From the NCBI RefSeq assembly GCF_021560035.1, contig NZ_CP074373.1, positions 926,001 through 990,000 on the forward strand: a DNA stretch of 64,000 nt, read 5' to 3'. Positions 16,931-25,334 of the stretch are shown here, piece after piece. The notes beneath the pieces are model-generated. The model did no database searches and was not told where the DNA came from. It saw only the letters and a program-made list of their open reading frames with translations. Every line of letters starts with the position of its first letter. Position 1 is the first letter of the stretch. This DNA comes from Virgibacillus sp. NKC19-16. Its GTDB lineage: Bacteria; Bacillota; Bacilli; Bacillales; Amphibacillaceae. The translations under genes were made by a program, and so were the position numbers.

Positions 16931-18106
16931 ATGTCTTTTGTTTCGGACAAAGTGAGAAACTTACCACCGTATTTATTTTCCGAACTTCAACGCAAGAAAA
17001 AACATTTGGAGGCGAATGGGGTAGACGTTATTGATCTAGGTATCGGAGCTCCGGATTTACCTGCGCCCAATTTTGTATATGATAAGCTGGTGGAGGAAGC
17101 TAAAAAGCCAGTTAACCACAGGTACTCTACCTATAGCGGCAGTTCTGAATTTAAAGAGGCTGTTGCGGATTTTTATAAAAGACATTATGCAGTTGACTTG
17201 GATCCGGATACAGAGGTATTGACATTAATTGGGTCAAAAGAAGGTATCGCACATCTATTTCAAGCAGTAATTAATCCAGGTGATGCGGTAATTTTGCCAA
17301 ACCCCGGATATCCTGTTTATCAAACGAGCGTACATTTAGCAGACGGGGAAAATATTCCTTTGCCACTGGATGCAGAAAACGGATATGTTCCACAATTTAA
17401 TGAACTGGAAAAAAAGGATGTCGATCGCTCGAAGCTTCTGTTTTTAAATTACCCAAGCAATCCAACAGCGGCTACTATTGATTCAAACACTTTTGTGAAA
17501 GCGATGTCATTTGCTGTCGAAAACAATCTTTTGCTTGTGAATGATGCGGCGTATGATTTGGTGACATTTGATGGCTACAGGGCACCAAGCATCATGCAAG
17601 TCCCTGGCGCCAAGACCTGTGCAGTAGAATTCGGATCACTATCGAAAAGTTTCAATATGACCGGTTGGCGAATTGGCTATGTTGTTGGCAATAGAGATGT
17701 TATTCAAGCATTAGCAACATTAAAAAGCAATATGGATACAAGTCAATTTCTTCCTATCCAAAAAGCTGCCGCTGCCGCGCTCGGAAGCGACTTTTCCACC
17801 GTAAAAGCAATGAACAGTATATATAAAGAACGCATGGAAAAAATGTATGCTGCTCTAAAAGAGATGGGGATTTATGCGGAAAAACCAAGAGGGACGATTT
17901 TCCTTTGGGCAAAAGTTCCGGACGGGTTTTATTCCATTGATTTTGCAAATAAACTATTGGAAGAGGCAGGTGTTATTGTGACACCTGGAGTTGCTTTTGG
18001 TTCGTTGGGTGAAGGCTATTTTCGTATCGCATTAACGGTAACTGTAGAACGTCTTGATGAAGTTATAAATCGATTGAAACAGCTTGATTTAGGGGGTGAA
18101 GCCTAA
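16931..18106 (+). CDS. Class I/II aminotransferase, probably 2-aminoadipate aminotransferase
   Basis: PLP-dependent fold-type I aminotransferase of 391 residues, close to the LL-diaminopimelate/aspartate aminotransferase group. The PLP lysine is Lys239 in GSLSKSFNMTGWRIGY, with the substrate-binding Arg247, and NYPSNPT at 173-179. I chose the ATG at 16931 because GGGGGATGGGA precedes it; the ATG at 16925 lies inside that site. It begins an operon with a TPP enzyme, an aldehyde dehydrogenase and lysine 6-dehydrogenase, so 2-aminoadipate to 2-oxoadipate is the expected reaction. Because kynU lies next door and 2-aminoadipate and kynurenine aminotransferase activities occur in one enzyme elsewhere, kynurenine is a possible side substrate. 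Confidence 0.85.
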   Translation: MSFVSDKVRNLPPYLFSELQRKKKHLEANGVDVIDLGIGAPDLPAPNFVYDKLVEEAKKPVNHRYSTYSGSSEFKEAVADFYKRHYAVDLDPDTEVLTLIGSKEGIAHLFQAVINPGDAVILPNPGYPVYQTSVHLADGENIPLPLDAENGYVPQFNELEKKDVDRSKLLFLNYPSNPTAATIDSNTFVKAMSFAVENNLLLVNDAAYDLVTFDGYRAPSIMQVPGAKTCAVEFGSLSKSFNMTGWRIGYVVGNRDVIQALATLKSNMDTSQFLPIQKAAAAALGSDFSTVKAMNSIYKERMEKMYAALKEMGIYAEKPRGTIFLWAKVPDGFYSIDFANKLLEEAGVIVTPGVAFGSLGEGYFRIALTVTVERLDEVINRLKQLDLGGEA

Positions 18107-19741
18107 GTGAAAATGACCGCAGCTCAAGCTATTGTAGCATGTATGAAAAAGGAAGGTGCTGATAAGACGTTCTGTGTGCCCGGTGAGAGCTATTTGCCTG
18201 TGTTGGATGCGCTGCATGATGAGCCTTCGATTGATGTTATTTCTACCAGACATGAGGGCGGGGCTGCATTTATGGCAGAAGGGTATGCGAAAGCTGCTTT
18301 AAAGCCAGGTATCGTGCTTGCCACAAGGGCGGTAGGAGCAGCAAATCTATCCATCGGTGTACATACAGCCTATCAGGATTCTACACCAATGGTTGTTTTC
18401 TTAGGTCAGGTTCATCGGAAATTCAGGGGAAGAGAAGGATTTCAGGAAGTAGATTTAGACAGGTATTTCGGGCATATTGCAAAATGGGCTGTAGAGGTGA
18501 CTGATGCTGAGCGCATGCCGGAAATAGTACAACGCGCATTTCGAATTGCAAAATCAGGAAGACCAGGCCCTGTTGTCATCGCATTGCCGGAAGATGTTTT
18601 GCCTGAAGAAGCAGAAATGCACTTTGGACCTGTGACGTCTATACCGAAGCCTGCGCCATCACAGCAGGAAGTTACGCTTGTTGAGAGACTCCTTACAACA
18701 GCCAAAAAACCGGTGATTATAGCTGGAGGCGGGGTGAAAAATGCACAAGCAGAAGATGATTTAGTAGCTTTTGCAGAAAAATACAAGATTCCGGTACTCG
18801 CAGCTTTTCGTCGTCAGGACGCTTTTCCAAATGATCATCCCTTATACGCAGGGCATCTCGGTCTTGGTACGAATAGGGAGATTCTTCAAACCGTCAATCA
18901 AGCGGATGTGATTATCGCGCTTGGTACGAGGCTTTCTGAAGTAACGACACAGGATTATTCGATTATTAGACCGGATAAAAAATTGATTCACGTAGCGATT
19001 GATCATGACACGATTGGGAAGGTCTACGGGCCAGATATTGGAATCGTGGCAGATTTGAAAGAGGCATTACAAGTATTGATGTACATGGAGATAGATGGTG
19101 CCTGGGGGAGTTGGGCTAACGCACGACGACAAGCATATGAGAAGGTGAGTCGAATAGAAGCTTCAGCAGATGACGTGATCAATAAGCAGATTATCGCACA
19201 CATAGCAAAAAGACTTCCCCAAAATGCACTCCTAACAACAGATGCAGGGAATTTTGCCGGATGGCTCCATGCTTTCTATCCATTCCGAGAAAAACATACG
19301 TATGTTGGTCCGACTTCAGGAGCGATGGGGTATGGGATGCCTGCAGCACTCGGCGCGAAACTCGCCTTTCCGGAGAAAATAGTCGTTTCCTTATCCGGTG
19401 ATGGCGGATTTATGATGACAGGTCAGGAACTGGAAACAGCGGTGAGAAATAATATTCCTGTCATATGTCTCGTTTTTAACAATAATATGTATGGTACCAT
19501 TCGCATGCATCAGGAAATGCATTATCCAAAAAAAGTAGAGGCAACTGACTTGGGTGATGTTTCTTTTAAAGATTTAGCAATTAGTGTGGGCGCTGATGGA
19601 TATTCCGTACGTACAATAGAAGAATTTGAAGTAGCCTTTGACCAAGCAATACAAAAGCTACGACCAGCAGTAATTGAAATTATAACAGGCAAGGAACAAA
19701 TCTCTGTTTCATCAACGATTACGCAAATACGTGATCGGTGA
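18107..19741 (+). CDS. TPP-dependent decarboxylase of the acetolactate synthase fold; candidate 2-oxoadipate decarboxylase
   Basis: The 544-residue product has the three domains of the acetolactate synthase/pyruvate oxidase group: a PYR domain with the catalytic Glu50 in RHEGGAAFMAEGYAKA, a central domain with VIIAGGGV near 203-210, and a PP domain with the TPP/magnesium motif GDG at 431-433 through NNN at 458-460. The GTG start follows the aminotransferase stop without a gap and has GGGGGTG eight bases upstream. Databases usually label such proteins acetolactate synthase-like. The gene context (lysine 6-dehydrogenase, two aldehyde dehydrogenases, CoA-transferase) suggests decarboxylation of 2-oxoadipate to glutarate semialdehyde. 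There is no small regulatory subunit, which argues against branched-chain synthesis. Confidence 0.85.
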   Translation: MKMTAAQAIVACMKKEGADKTFCVPGESYLPVLDALHDEPSIDVISTRHEGGAAFMAEGYAKAALKPGIVLATRAVGAANLSIGVHTAYQDSTPMVVFLGQVHRKFRGREGFQEVDLDRYFGHIAKWAVEVTDAERMPEIVQRAFRIAKSGRPGPVVIALPEDVLPEEAEMHFGPVTSIPKPAPSQQEVTLVERLLTTAKKPVIIAGGGVKNAQAEDDLVAFAEKYKIPVLAAFRRQDAFPNDHPLYAGHLGLGTNREILQTVNQADVIIALGTRLSEVTTQDYSIIRPDKKLIHVAIDHDTIGKVYGPDIGIVADLKEALQVLMYMEIDGAWGSWANARRQAYEKVSRIEASADDVINKQIIAHIAKRLPQNALLTTDAGNFAGWLHAFYPFREKHTYVGPTSGAMGYGMPAALGAKLAFPEKIVVSLSGDGGFMMTGQELETAVRNNIPVICLVFNNNMYGTIRMHQEMHYPKKVEATDLGDVSFKDLAISVGADGYSVRTIEEFEVAFDQAIQKLRPAVIEIITGKEQISVSSTITQIRDR

Positions 19742-19771
19742 AATAAAAATTCTTTGTAGGAGGTATTTTTC

Positions 19772-21268
19772 ATGACAGTTGTATCATTGGAAACAAACAA
19801 ACTAGCAAATTATATTAACGGAGAATGGGTAGATGTGAGTAGTACTGCACCGGTGATCAACCCGGCAACAAATGAGGCGATTGTGGAGGTACCGCTGTCG
19901 GATGCATCTAGCGTCGATCATGCTGTTGCCGGGGCAAAGAAAGCTCAGAAAGATTGGGCACTAGTACCAGCACCACAACGTGCGGAAGTACTCTATCAGG
20001 TTGGCTACCTTATGAAAGAACGTAAAGAAAGACTTTCCCAATTACTTACAATGGAAAATGGAAAGGTACTGGAAGAGGCACGTGGAGAAGTACAAGAAGG
20101 GATTGATATGGCCTTTTATATGGCTGGCGAAGGGCGTCGCCTATTTGGGCAGACTACACCAGCGGAACTGAAAGACAAATTTGCGATGAGCCAGCGTGTT
20201 CCGGTTGGTGTTGTTGGAATTATTACACCATGGAACTTTCCAATTGCTATCGCTACATGGAAGTCTTTTCCTGCTATCGTTGCCGGAAATGCTGTAATCT
20301 GGAAACCTGCAACAGAAACCCCAATTATGGCTTACGAACTTGCAAAAATATTTGAAGAAGCCGGTTTGCCTGATGGAGTGTTGAATGTCGTATTTGGCTC
20401 AGGATCCAGCGTGGGAGATGCTATGGTTCAGCATAAGGATATCCGTGTTATTTCATTTACTGGATCGGACGCTACAGGGCGCAATATTGCTAGTGAATGT
20501 GGAAAACAGTTGAAAAAAGTGTCCTTGGAAATGGGCGGGAAAAATGCTGTCATTGTGATGGATGATGCAGATCTGGATCTCGCAGTGGAAGGTATCTTAT
20601 GGAGTGCATTTGGAACGAGCGGGCAACGCTGTACAGCATGTAGTCGTGTGATCGTGCATGAAAAGGTGAAAGAAACGCTAGAAGAGCGCTTGCTTGCTAA
20701 GATGGAGGAGTTAACCATCGGTAATGGTTTGGATGAATCGATCAAGGTTGGTCCTATTATTAACAAAGCTGGGATGGATAAAATTAACGGATATATGGAA
20801 ATCGGAAAAGAAGAAGGTGCTAAATTACTTGCGGGTGGCTATGAACTGAATGCTGGGGATCAGGGAAAAGGAAATTATTTTGCACCAACATTATTTTCGG
20901 ATGCAACTGCAGATATGCGTATTTCTCAAGAGGAAATTTTCGGGCCGGTTGTCTCCTTAATCCCGGTTAAGAGTTTTGAAGAGGCGATTGAGGTAAATAA
21001 TGGTGTTGCTTTTGGACTTTCAAGCTCGATCTTCACAACTGATGTCAATCGTGTGTTCCAAGCACAGCGTGATCTGGATACCGGGATCGTTTATGTTAAT
21101 GCAGGGACCACAGGTGCGGAAATCCATCTGCCATTTGGTGGCACAAAAGGTACAGGGAACGGGCATCGTGATTCTGGCGTGCAGGCGTTGGATGTGTTTA
21201 CAGAGTGGAAGGCTATTTACGTTGATTACAGTGGCAAACTGCAGCGCGCACAAATTGATGTGGATTAA
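19772..21268 (+). CDS. Aldehyde dehydrogenase, probably 2-aminoadipate 6-semialdehyde dehydrogenase
   Basis: NAD(P)-dependent aldehyde dehydrogenase of 498 residues. The general base is Glu253 in SLEMGG and the nucleophile Cys287 in GTSGQRCTAC; ITPWNFP and FTGSDATG mark the cofactor fold. The C-terminal GAEIHLPFGGTKGTGNGHRD resembles semialdehyde dehydrogenases of the ALDH7/YcbD neighbourhood. GGAGG lies eight bases before the ATG. It sits directly upstream of lysine 6-dehydrogenase, so its likely substrate is the semialdehyde made by that enzyme, giving 2-aminoadipate. The class is certain, the substrate inferred. Confidence 0.9.
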   Translation: MTVVSLETNKLANYINGEWVDVSSTAPVINPATNEAIVEVPLSDASSVDHAVAGAKKAQKDWALVPAPQRAEVLYQVGYLMKERKERLSQLLTMENGKVLEEARGEVQEGIDMAFYMAGEGRRLFGQTTPAELKDKFAMSQRVPVGVVGIITPWNFPIAIATWKSFPAIVAGNAVIWKPATETPIMAYELAKIFEEAGLPDGVLNVVFGSGSSVGDAMVQHKDIRVISFTGSDATGRNIASECGKQLKKVSLEMGGKNAVIVMDDADLDLAVEGILWSAFGTSGQRCTACSRVIVHEKVKETLEERLLAKMEELTIGNGLDESIKVGPIINKAGMDKINGYMEIGKEEGAKLLAGGYELNAGDQGKGNYFAPTLFSDATADMRISQEEIFGPVVSLIPVKSFEEAIEVNNGVAFGLSSSIFTTDVNRVFQAQRDLDTGIVYVNAGTTGAEIHLPFGGTKGTGNGHRDSGVQALDVFTEWKAIYVDYSGKLQRAQIDVD

Positions 21269-21310
21269 TATATAAGATTTGTTGATCAATTTTTCGCAAG
21301 GGGGAATTGT

Positions 21311-22483
21311 ATGAAAATCGGTGTATTAGGGTCAGGTTTAATGGGGAAAGAAGCCGCACGTGACTTAGTGGCAAGCGAAGATGTAACGGCTGTTGGGTTA
21401 GCAGATATTGACGTAAACCGAGCAAAGCAGGTTGTAGATCAATTAGATTCATCAAAACTGATGGCATATCAAGTGAATGCCAGTGACGAGGTTGAACTGG
21501 CAAATTATATGCGGCATTTTGATGTTATTATCAATGCGTTATTTTACTCTTTTAATGAAATTGTTGCAAAAACAGCGATTCAAATGGGGGTAAATTCTGT
21601 AGATCTAGGTGGCCATATTGGGCATGTGACCGATAAAGTGTTAGCAATGAAGGAAGATGCCAAACAAGCGGGAGTTACATTGATACCCGATCTTGGTGTT
21701 GCACCTGGTATGATTAATATTCTATCAGGACACGGAGCTAGTAAATTAGATAACCCGGAGTCTATAAAATTGTATGTTGGTGGAATTCCGGTAAAACCAG
21801 AGCCGCCATTCGAGTATAATCATGTCTTTTCCATGGAGGGCGTCTTTGATCATTACACAGACCCGTCCTTGATTATCCGCAATGGGATTAAACAGGAAAT
21901 AGCATCACTGTCAGAGGTTGAACGTGTTCATTTTGAAAAATTCGGCCCCTTGGAGGCATTCCATACATCAGGAGGGACATCGACCTTATCGCTTTCGTAT
22001 CCTGATCTGAAAACATTGGAGTATAAGACAATTCGCTATCCCGGTCATGCTGAAAAATTTAAATTACTAGTGGATTTAAATCTAACCAGGATGGATTATC
22101 AAGTTGATGTTAACGGGCAACAAATTAATCCGCGCCAAGTTTTGCTAAAAGTACTGGATCCTGTCGTTGAGCTTGGTGAAAAAGACGACGCTGTCTTATT
22201 AAGGGTCGTCGTTAGCGGCGAAAAACAAGGTGCCCCAGCAGTCTACGAATATGAAATGACAACATATAAAGATAGAAAGACTAATGTTACGGCTATGGCC
22301 CGAGCCACCGCAAACACGATATCCGTCGTCGCTCAGATGATTGGTAATGGGACCATTTCTAAAAAAGGTGTATATCCACCAGAGAAAATCGTCCCCGGTG
22401 AGGTGTATATCAACAAAATGGCAAAACGCGGTGTTACTATTATAGAAAAAGAAAATGCAGAAAAATACCGAGTGAATATGTAG
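21311..22483 (+). CDS. L-lysine 6-dehydrogenase
   Basis: The 390-residue product resembles the Geobacillus stearothermophilus lysine 6-dehydrogenase as I recall it, along nearly its whole length, and shows [14 protein letters not shown] at the NAD-binding N-terminus, then [28 protein letters not shown] and [10 protein letters not shown]. The enzyme oxidatively deaminates the side-chain amine of lysine with NAD, giving 2-aminoadipate 6-semialdehyde (or its cyclic imine) and ammonia. It is related in fold to saccharopine dehydrogenase but needs no 2-oxoglutarate. AAGGGGG precedes the ATG. It anchors the reading of the whole cluster as lysine catabolism. Confidence 0.9.
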   Translation: MKIGVLGSGLMGKEAARDLVASEDVTAVGLADIDVNRAKQVVDQLDSSKLMAYQVNASDEVELANYMRHFDVIINALFYSFNEIVAKTAIQMGVNSVDLGGHIGHVTDKVLAMKEDAKQAGVTLIPDLGVAPGMINILSGHGASKLDNPESIKLYVGGIPVKPEPPFEYNHVFSMEGVFDHYTDPSLIIRNGIKQEIASLSEVERVHFEKFGPLEAFHTSGGTSTLSLSYPDLKTLEYKTIRYPGHAEKFKLLVDLNLTRMDYQVDVNGQQINPRQVLLKVLDPVVELGEKDDAVLLRVVVSGEKQGAPAVYEYEMTTYKDRKTNVTAMARATANTISVVAQMIGNGTISKKGVYPPEKIVPGEVYINKMAKRGVTIIEKENAEKYRVNM

Positions 22484-22490
22484 GTTATTT

Positions 22491-22522
22491 CCCTCTGCTT
22501 GATAGCAGAGGGAAATTTTTTT
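22491..22522 (+). terminator. Hairpin with T run between lysine dehydrogenase and IclR genes
   Basis: TTCCCTCTGCT pairs with AGCAGAGGGAA and is followed by TTTTTTT. It is a good intrinsic terminator directly after the lysine 6-dehydrogenase gene, so the regulator may be read only by partial read-through or from its own promoter. Confidence 0.75.
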
Positions 22523-22546
22523 ACATATAAGAGGGGAGGTGGCGAG

Positions 22547-23317
22547 ATGAATCAAAGTGTGACCAAGGCATTAAAACTGTTGGATTTATTTACCGAAGAT
22601 AATCATGAGCTAACGTTAAAAGAAATTTCCCATCGGGCAAGTATACCGAAACCCACAGCATATCGCTTGTTATCAGCACTTGAGGCAAATGGCTTTTTAT
22701 ATAAAACAAAGGAAAATGAACATGATAGCAAGTATCGCTTGGGGCTGAAATTGCTTGAATTAGGACAAATTGTCTCCGATAAGTTAGAGTTAAGAGGAAT
22801 GGCCTTGCCGTTTATGGAAGCCTTGGCGCGAGATATAAATGAAGTAGTTCATTTGGTGATTGTGAATCAACAGGAAGCCACGTACATCGAGAAGGTCGAA
22901 AGTAACCGTGCGCTCAGGTTGTATACCAGGATAGGGAAAAGCTCGCCCTTATACATAGGTTCGGGACCTAAAATGTTACTGGCTTTTTTGCCACCGGAAA
23001 GACAGGCAGAAATTCTATCTAACTCTGAATTACATCCATTAAAGGATGATAAACCAATAGATAAGAAAATGCTGCTGAAAGAATTAGTGACAATTCGGGA
23101 AAGCGGCTATGCGTATAGCATCGGAGAACAGGATGCGGATACAACAGGTATATCTTATCCGATTTATAATTACAGCAATGATGTAATTGCCTCATTAGCG
23201 GTAAGCGGATTATCCAGCCGTTTCGAAGGAGAAAATCTACAAATTTTAAAGTTGAAAACGTTAGAGACAGCAAAGAAAATATCAAGAACATTAGGTTATA
23301 AAAGAGAAGGGGAGTAA
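22547..23317 (+). CDS. IclR-family transcriptional regulator
   Basis: The 256-residue protein has the IclR plan: a winged helix-turn-helix in residues 1-70 (VTKALKLLDLF, LTLKEISHRASIPKPTAYRLLSAL) and an effector-binding domain after it (EVVHLVIVNQQEATYIEKVES, then GYAYSIGEQDADTTGISYPI). I chose the ATG at 22547, preceded by GGGGAGG; the longer frame has no such site. It lies 63 bp behind lysine 6-dehydrogenase in the same direction and probably controls the lysine genes, perhaps through the palindrome at 16903. A small hairpin (CCCTCTGCTT and GATAGCAGAGGG) separates the two and could weaken read-through. Confidence 0.9.
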   Translation: MNQSVTKALKLLDLFTEDNHELTLKEISHRASIPKPTAYRLLSALEANGFLYKTKENEHDSKYRLGLKLLELGQIVSDKLELRGMALPFMEALARDINEVVHLVIVNQQEATYIEKVESNRALRLYTRIGKSSPLYIGSGPKMLLAFLPPERQAEILSNSELHPLKDDKPIDKKMLLKELVTIRESGYAYSIGEQDADTTGISYPIYNYSNDVIASLAVSGLSSRFEGENLQILKLKTLETAKKISRTLGYKREGE

Positions 23318-23322
23318 TAGAG

Positions 23323-23634
23323 GTGAATACCGTATTTATAGCAGGCCATTCGCGTCTTCCATCTGGAATGGCTGCAAAGAGTATATATGAAACATTAACG
23401 ATAACTGCAGAAATAGATAAAAAATATGGCGTTGTTGTAACAGCCAGTTGTACCTTAGCGACAGTTCATGGGAGAGAGTTTGTACAGCAATTACTTCGCG
23501 GTCACAGCTTGCAAGATGGCATCGACAAACCAGTAGAGGAAGTAAAAGAACATTATTTAGGAAAAGCCGGGGGCGCTGTTGTATCAGCGTTGAAGGATTT
23601 GTATAAGCAGTATGAGACTTACATTGGGAATTGA
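23323..23634 (+). CDS. DUF3870 family protein
   Basis: A 103-residue protein that reads like DUF3870: VFIAGHSRLPSGMAAKSIYETLTI, then YGVVVTASCTLATVHGREFVQQLL with the conserved cysteine, then a short helical end. Function is unknown for the family, which often sits in amino-acid or carboxylate catabolic operons. The GTG start is five bases after the IclR stop, and GGGGAG precedes it, so the two genes are co-transcribed. Confidence 0.75.
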   Translation: MNTVFIAGHSRLPSGMAAKSIYETLTITAEIDKKYGVVVTASCTLATVHGREFVQQLLRGHSLQDGIDKPVEEVKEHYLGKAGGAVVSALKDLYKQYETYIGN

Positions 23635-23657
23635 TCACTCCGCTGGGGAGTGATCAA
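23631..23657. terminator. Perfect 11-bp stem between convergent operons
   Basis: TTGATCACTCC pairs perfectly with GGAGTGATCAA around a short loop, starting at the stop codon of the DUF3870 gene. There is no T run on either strand, so it may be a weak bidirectional terminator or a protein site. Confidence 0.45.
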
Positions 23658-23675
23658 AATAGTAGAGCATCTTAA

Positions 23676-23770
23676 AAATCAGAGAAGGCACTTCGGAACC
23701 GGGAGAGATTACTGTCAAACCGGGAGACAGTCCCTCTGAAATGGGAGAGAGCTTCATCAAACCGGGAAAC
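23676..23770. repeat. Array of four to five degenerate repeats with 21-bp period
   Basis: The core AACCGGGAGA or a variant begins at 23697, 23718, 23739 and 23760, always 21 bp apart. A weaker copy (AAATCAGAGA) fits at 23676, and AACCGATAG at 23779 is shifted by two bases. It lies between the convergent lysine operons. Same period as the arrays at 1.4 and 42.6 kb, but a different core. Confidence 0.75.
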
Positions 23771-23809
23771 GTACAGTCAACCGATAGCGTCACCATCCTC
23801 TTGCGTTCA

Positions 23810-25255
23810 CTATCCAATTCCAATCGAAACAAATTTCATTTCCAAAAATTCCTCCATCCCATAATGCCCGCCTTCTTTGCCGTTTCCGGATTGTTTTATC
23901 CCGCCAAATGGAGCCTCTGCAACGGCAGGGAAGACATCATTCACACCAACAATTCCATATTCTAATTTCTCAGAAGCGCGGATGGCTCGGTTTGTATTTT
24001 CTGTAAAAATATAGGCTGCTAATCCGTAATCTGTATCATTTGCCTTTTGTAAAACTTCCGTCTCATCGCTAAATGTTTGTACGGGTATAATTGGGTCAAA
24101 TGTTTCCTCATTCATAATTAGCATGTCATCTGAAATATCTGTCAGAACAGTAGGTTTATAGAAATAGCCTTCTAGATTGCCTTCCCATTCTGCGCCGCCA
24201 AGAACCACCTGTGCACCTTTTCCGACTGCATCCCTCAGATGGGAGTGAACTTTTTCCGAAGCCTGTTCATTAATTAATGGTCCAAGCTCAACCCCTTCTT
24301 CAAAACCGGAGCCGATTTTTAATTGAGACACCTTTTCTGTAAGCATTGCGGTAAATTGATCTGCTATTGATTCATGGACATATAAACGATTCGTGCAAAT
24401 ACAGGTTTGCCCATTGTTTCTAAACTTGCTGGCCAGTACAAGGCTTGTGGCTTTATCGATATCCGCATCTTCAAAAACAACGCTGGGTGCATGACCACCA
24501 AGTTCAAGTGACAGCTTTTTCACATGTTCTGCGCTTTCCTGCATCAGGTATTTTCCAACTGCAGTAGAGCCTGTAAATGTAAGTAAGCGTACTTCTTTAC
24601 TTTTGAGCATTGCATTCCCGATTTCTTGAGCGTCCCCGGTTACTAGATTAATAACACCTTCTGGCATGCCGGCGCGTTCGAAAATCTTTACAATTTCAAT
24701 GGCTGACAAGGGAGTTTCCGGTGCGGGTTTCAATACAACCGTACAACCGGCTGCTAATGCTGGCCCAATTTTTCGGGTGATCATGGATGACGGGAAATTC
24801 CACGGGGTAATAGCACCAACAACACCAACAGGTTGTGGAATGACAAGCATTCGTTTTGACTTAATGGAAGAGGGAATCCACTCCCCGTAACCTCTGCTCG
24901 CTTCTTCTGAATACCATAATAAAAAGTTGGCAGCGCCCTTTACCTCACCAATTCCTTCTTTTAAAGGCTTTCCTTGCTCTGTTGTTAAAATTTCCCCTAA
25001 GCGCTCTGCATCTTCAGACATCAGTTCATATGCTTTATACAGAATGCGTGACCGCTCACGCCCGGTTAATTCGCTCCAGCCAGGAAATGCTTTTGACGCA
25101 GCCTGAATTGCTTCTTCTGTAACACGTGAGCCACCATCTGCAACCTCTGTGATCGGCTCAAGTGTAGCAGGATTATAAACCGCTACTCCCTTGCCGTCAT
25201 CAACCTCTTTCCATTTACCATCAATAAAAATGATTTTCGTTGACTTTTCAAACAT
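23810..25255 (-). CDS. GabD-type semialdehyde dehydrogenase, probably glutarate semialdehyde
   Basis: NAD(P)-dependent aldehyde dehydrogenase of 481 residues with the GabD/DavD signature. General base Glu251 is in SLELGG, and the nucleophile is Cys285 in NNGQTCICTNR, where the second cysteine is also typical of succinate and glutarate semialdehyde dehydrogenases. I chose the ATG at 25255, which has GGGAGGG seven bases upstream. It is the last gene of an operon with a class III CoA-transferase and an acyl-CoA dehydrogenase. That set points to glutarate semialdehyde to glutarate, which the transferase would then activate. Confidence 0.9.
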   Translation of the reverse strand: MFEKSTKIIFIDGKWKEVDDGKGVAVYNPATLEPITEVADGGSRVTEEAIQAASKAFPGWSELTGRERSRILYKAYELMSEDAERLGEILTTEQGKPLKEGIGEVKGAANFLLWYSEEASRGYGEWIPSSIKSKRMLVIPQPVGVVGAITPWNFPSSMITRKIGPALAAGCTVVLKPAPETPLSAIEIVKIFERAGMPEGVINLVTGDAQEIGNAMLKSKEVRLLTFTGSTAVGKYLMQESAEHVKKLSLELGGHAPSVVFEDADIDKATSLVLASKFRNNGQTCICTNRLYVHESIADQFTAMLTEKVSQLKIGSGFEEGVELGPLINEQASEKVHSHLRDAVGKGAQVVLGGAEWEGNLEGYFYKPTVLTDISDDMLIMNEETFDPIIPVQTFSDETEVLQKANDTDYGLAAYIFTENTNRAIRASEKLEYGIVGVNDVFPAVAEAPFGGIKQSGNGKEGGHYGMEEFLEMKFVSIGIG

Positions 25256-25334
25256 GTCTGAACCCTCCCTTTTCCATAAGGATATCGCATCTAACAAACA
25301 TTTATCAATTTATTAGATGCGAAAAATGAAAAAA

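Noticed and set aside
18107-19741. Acetolactate synthase for branched-chain amino acids or acetoin
   Set aside because: No small subunit, no ilvC or alsD neighbour; the operon context is lysine breakdown. Fold assignment kept, function changed.
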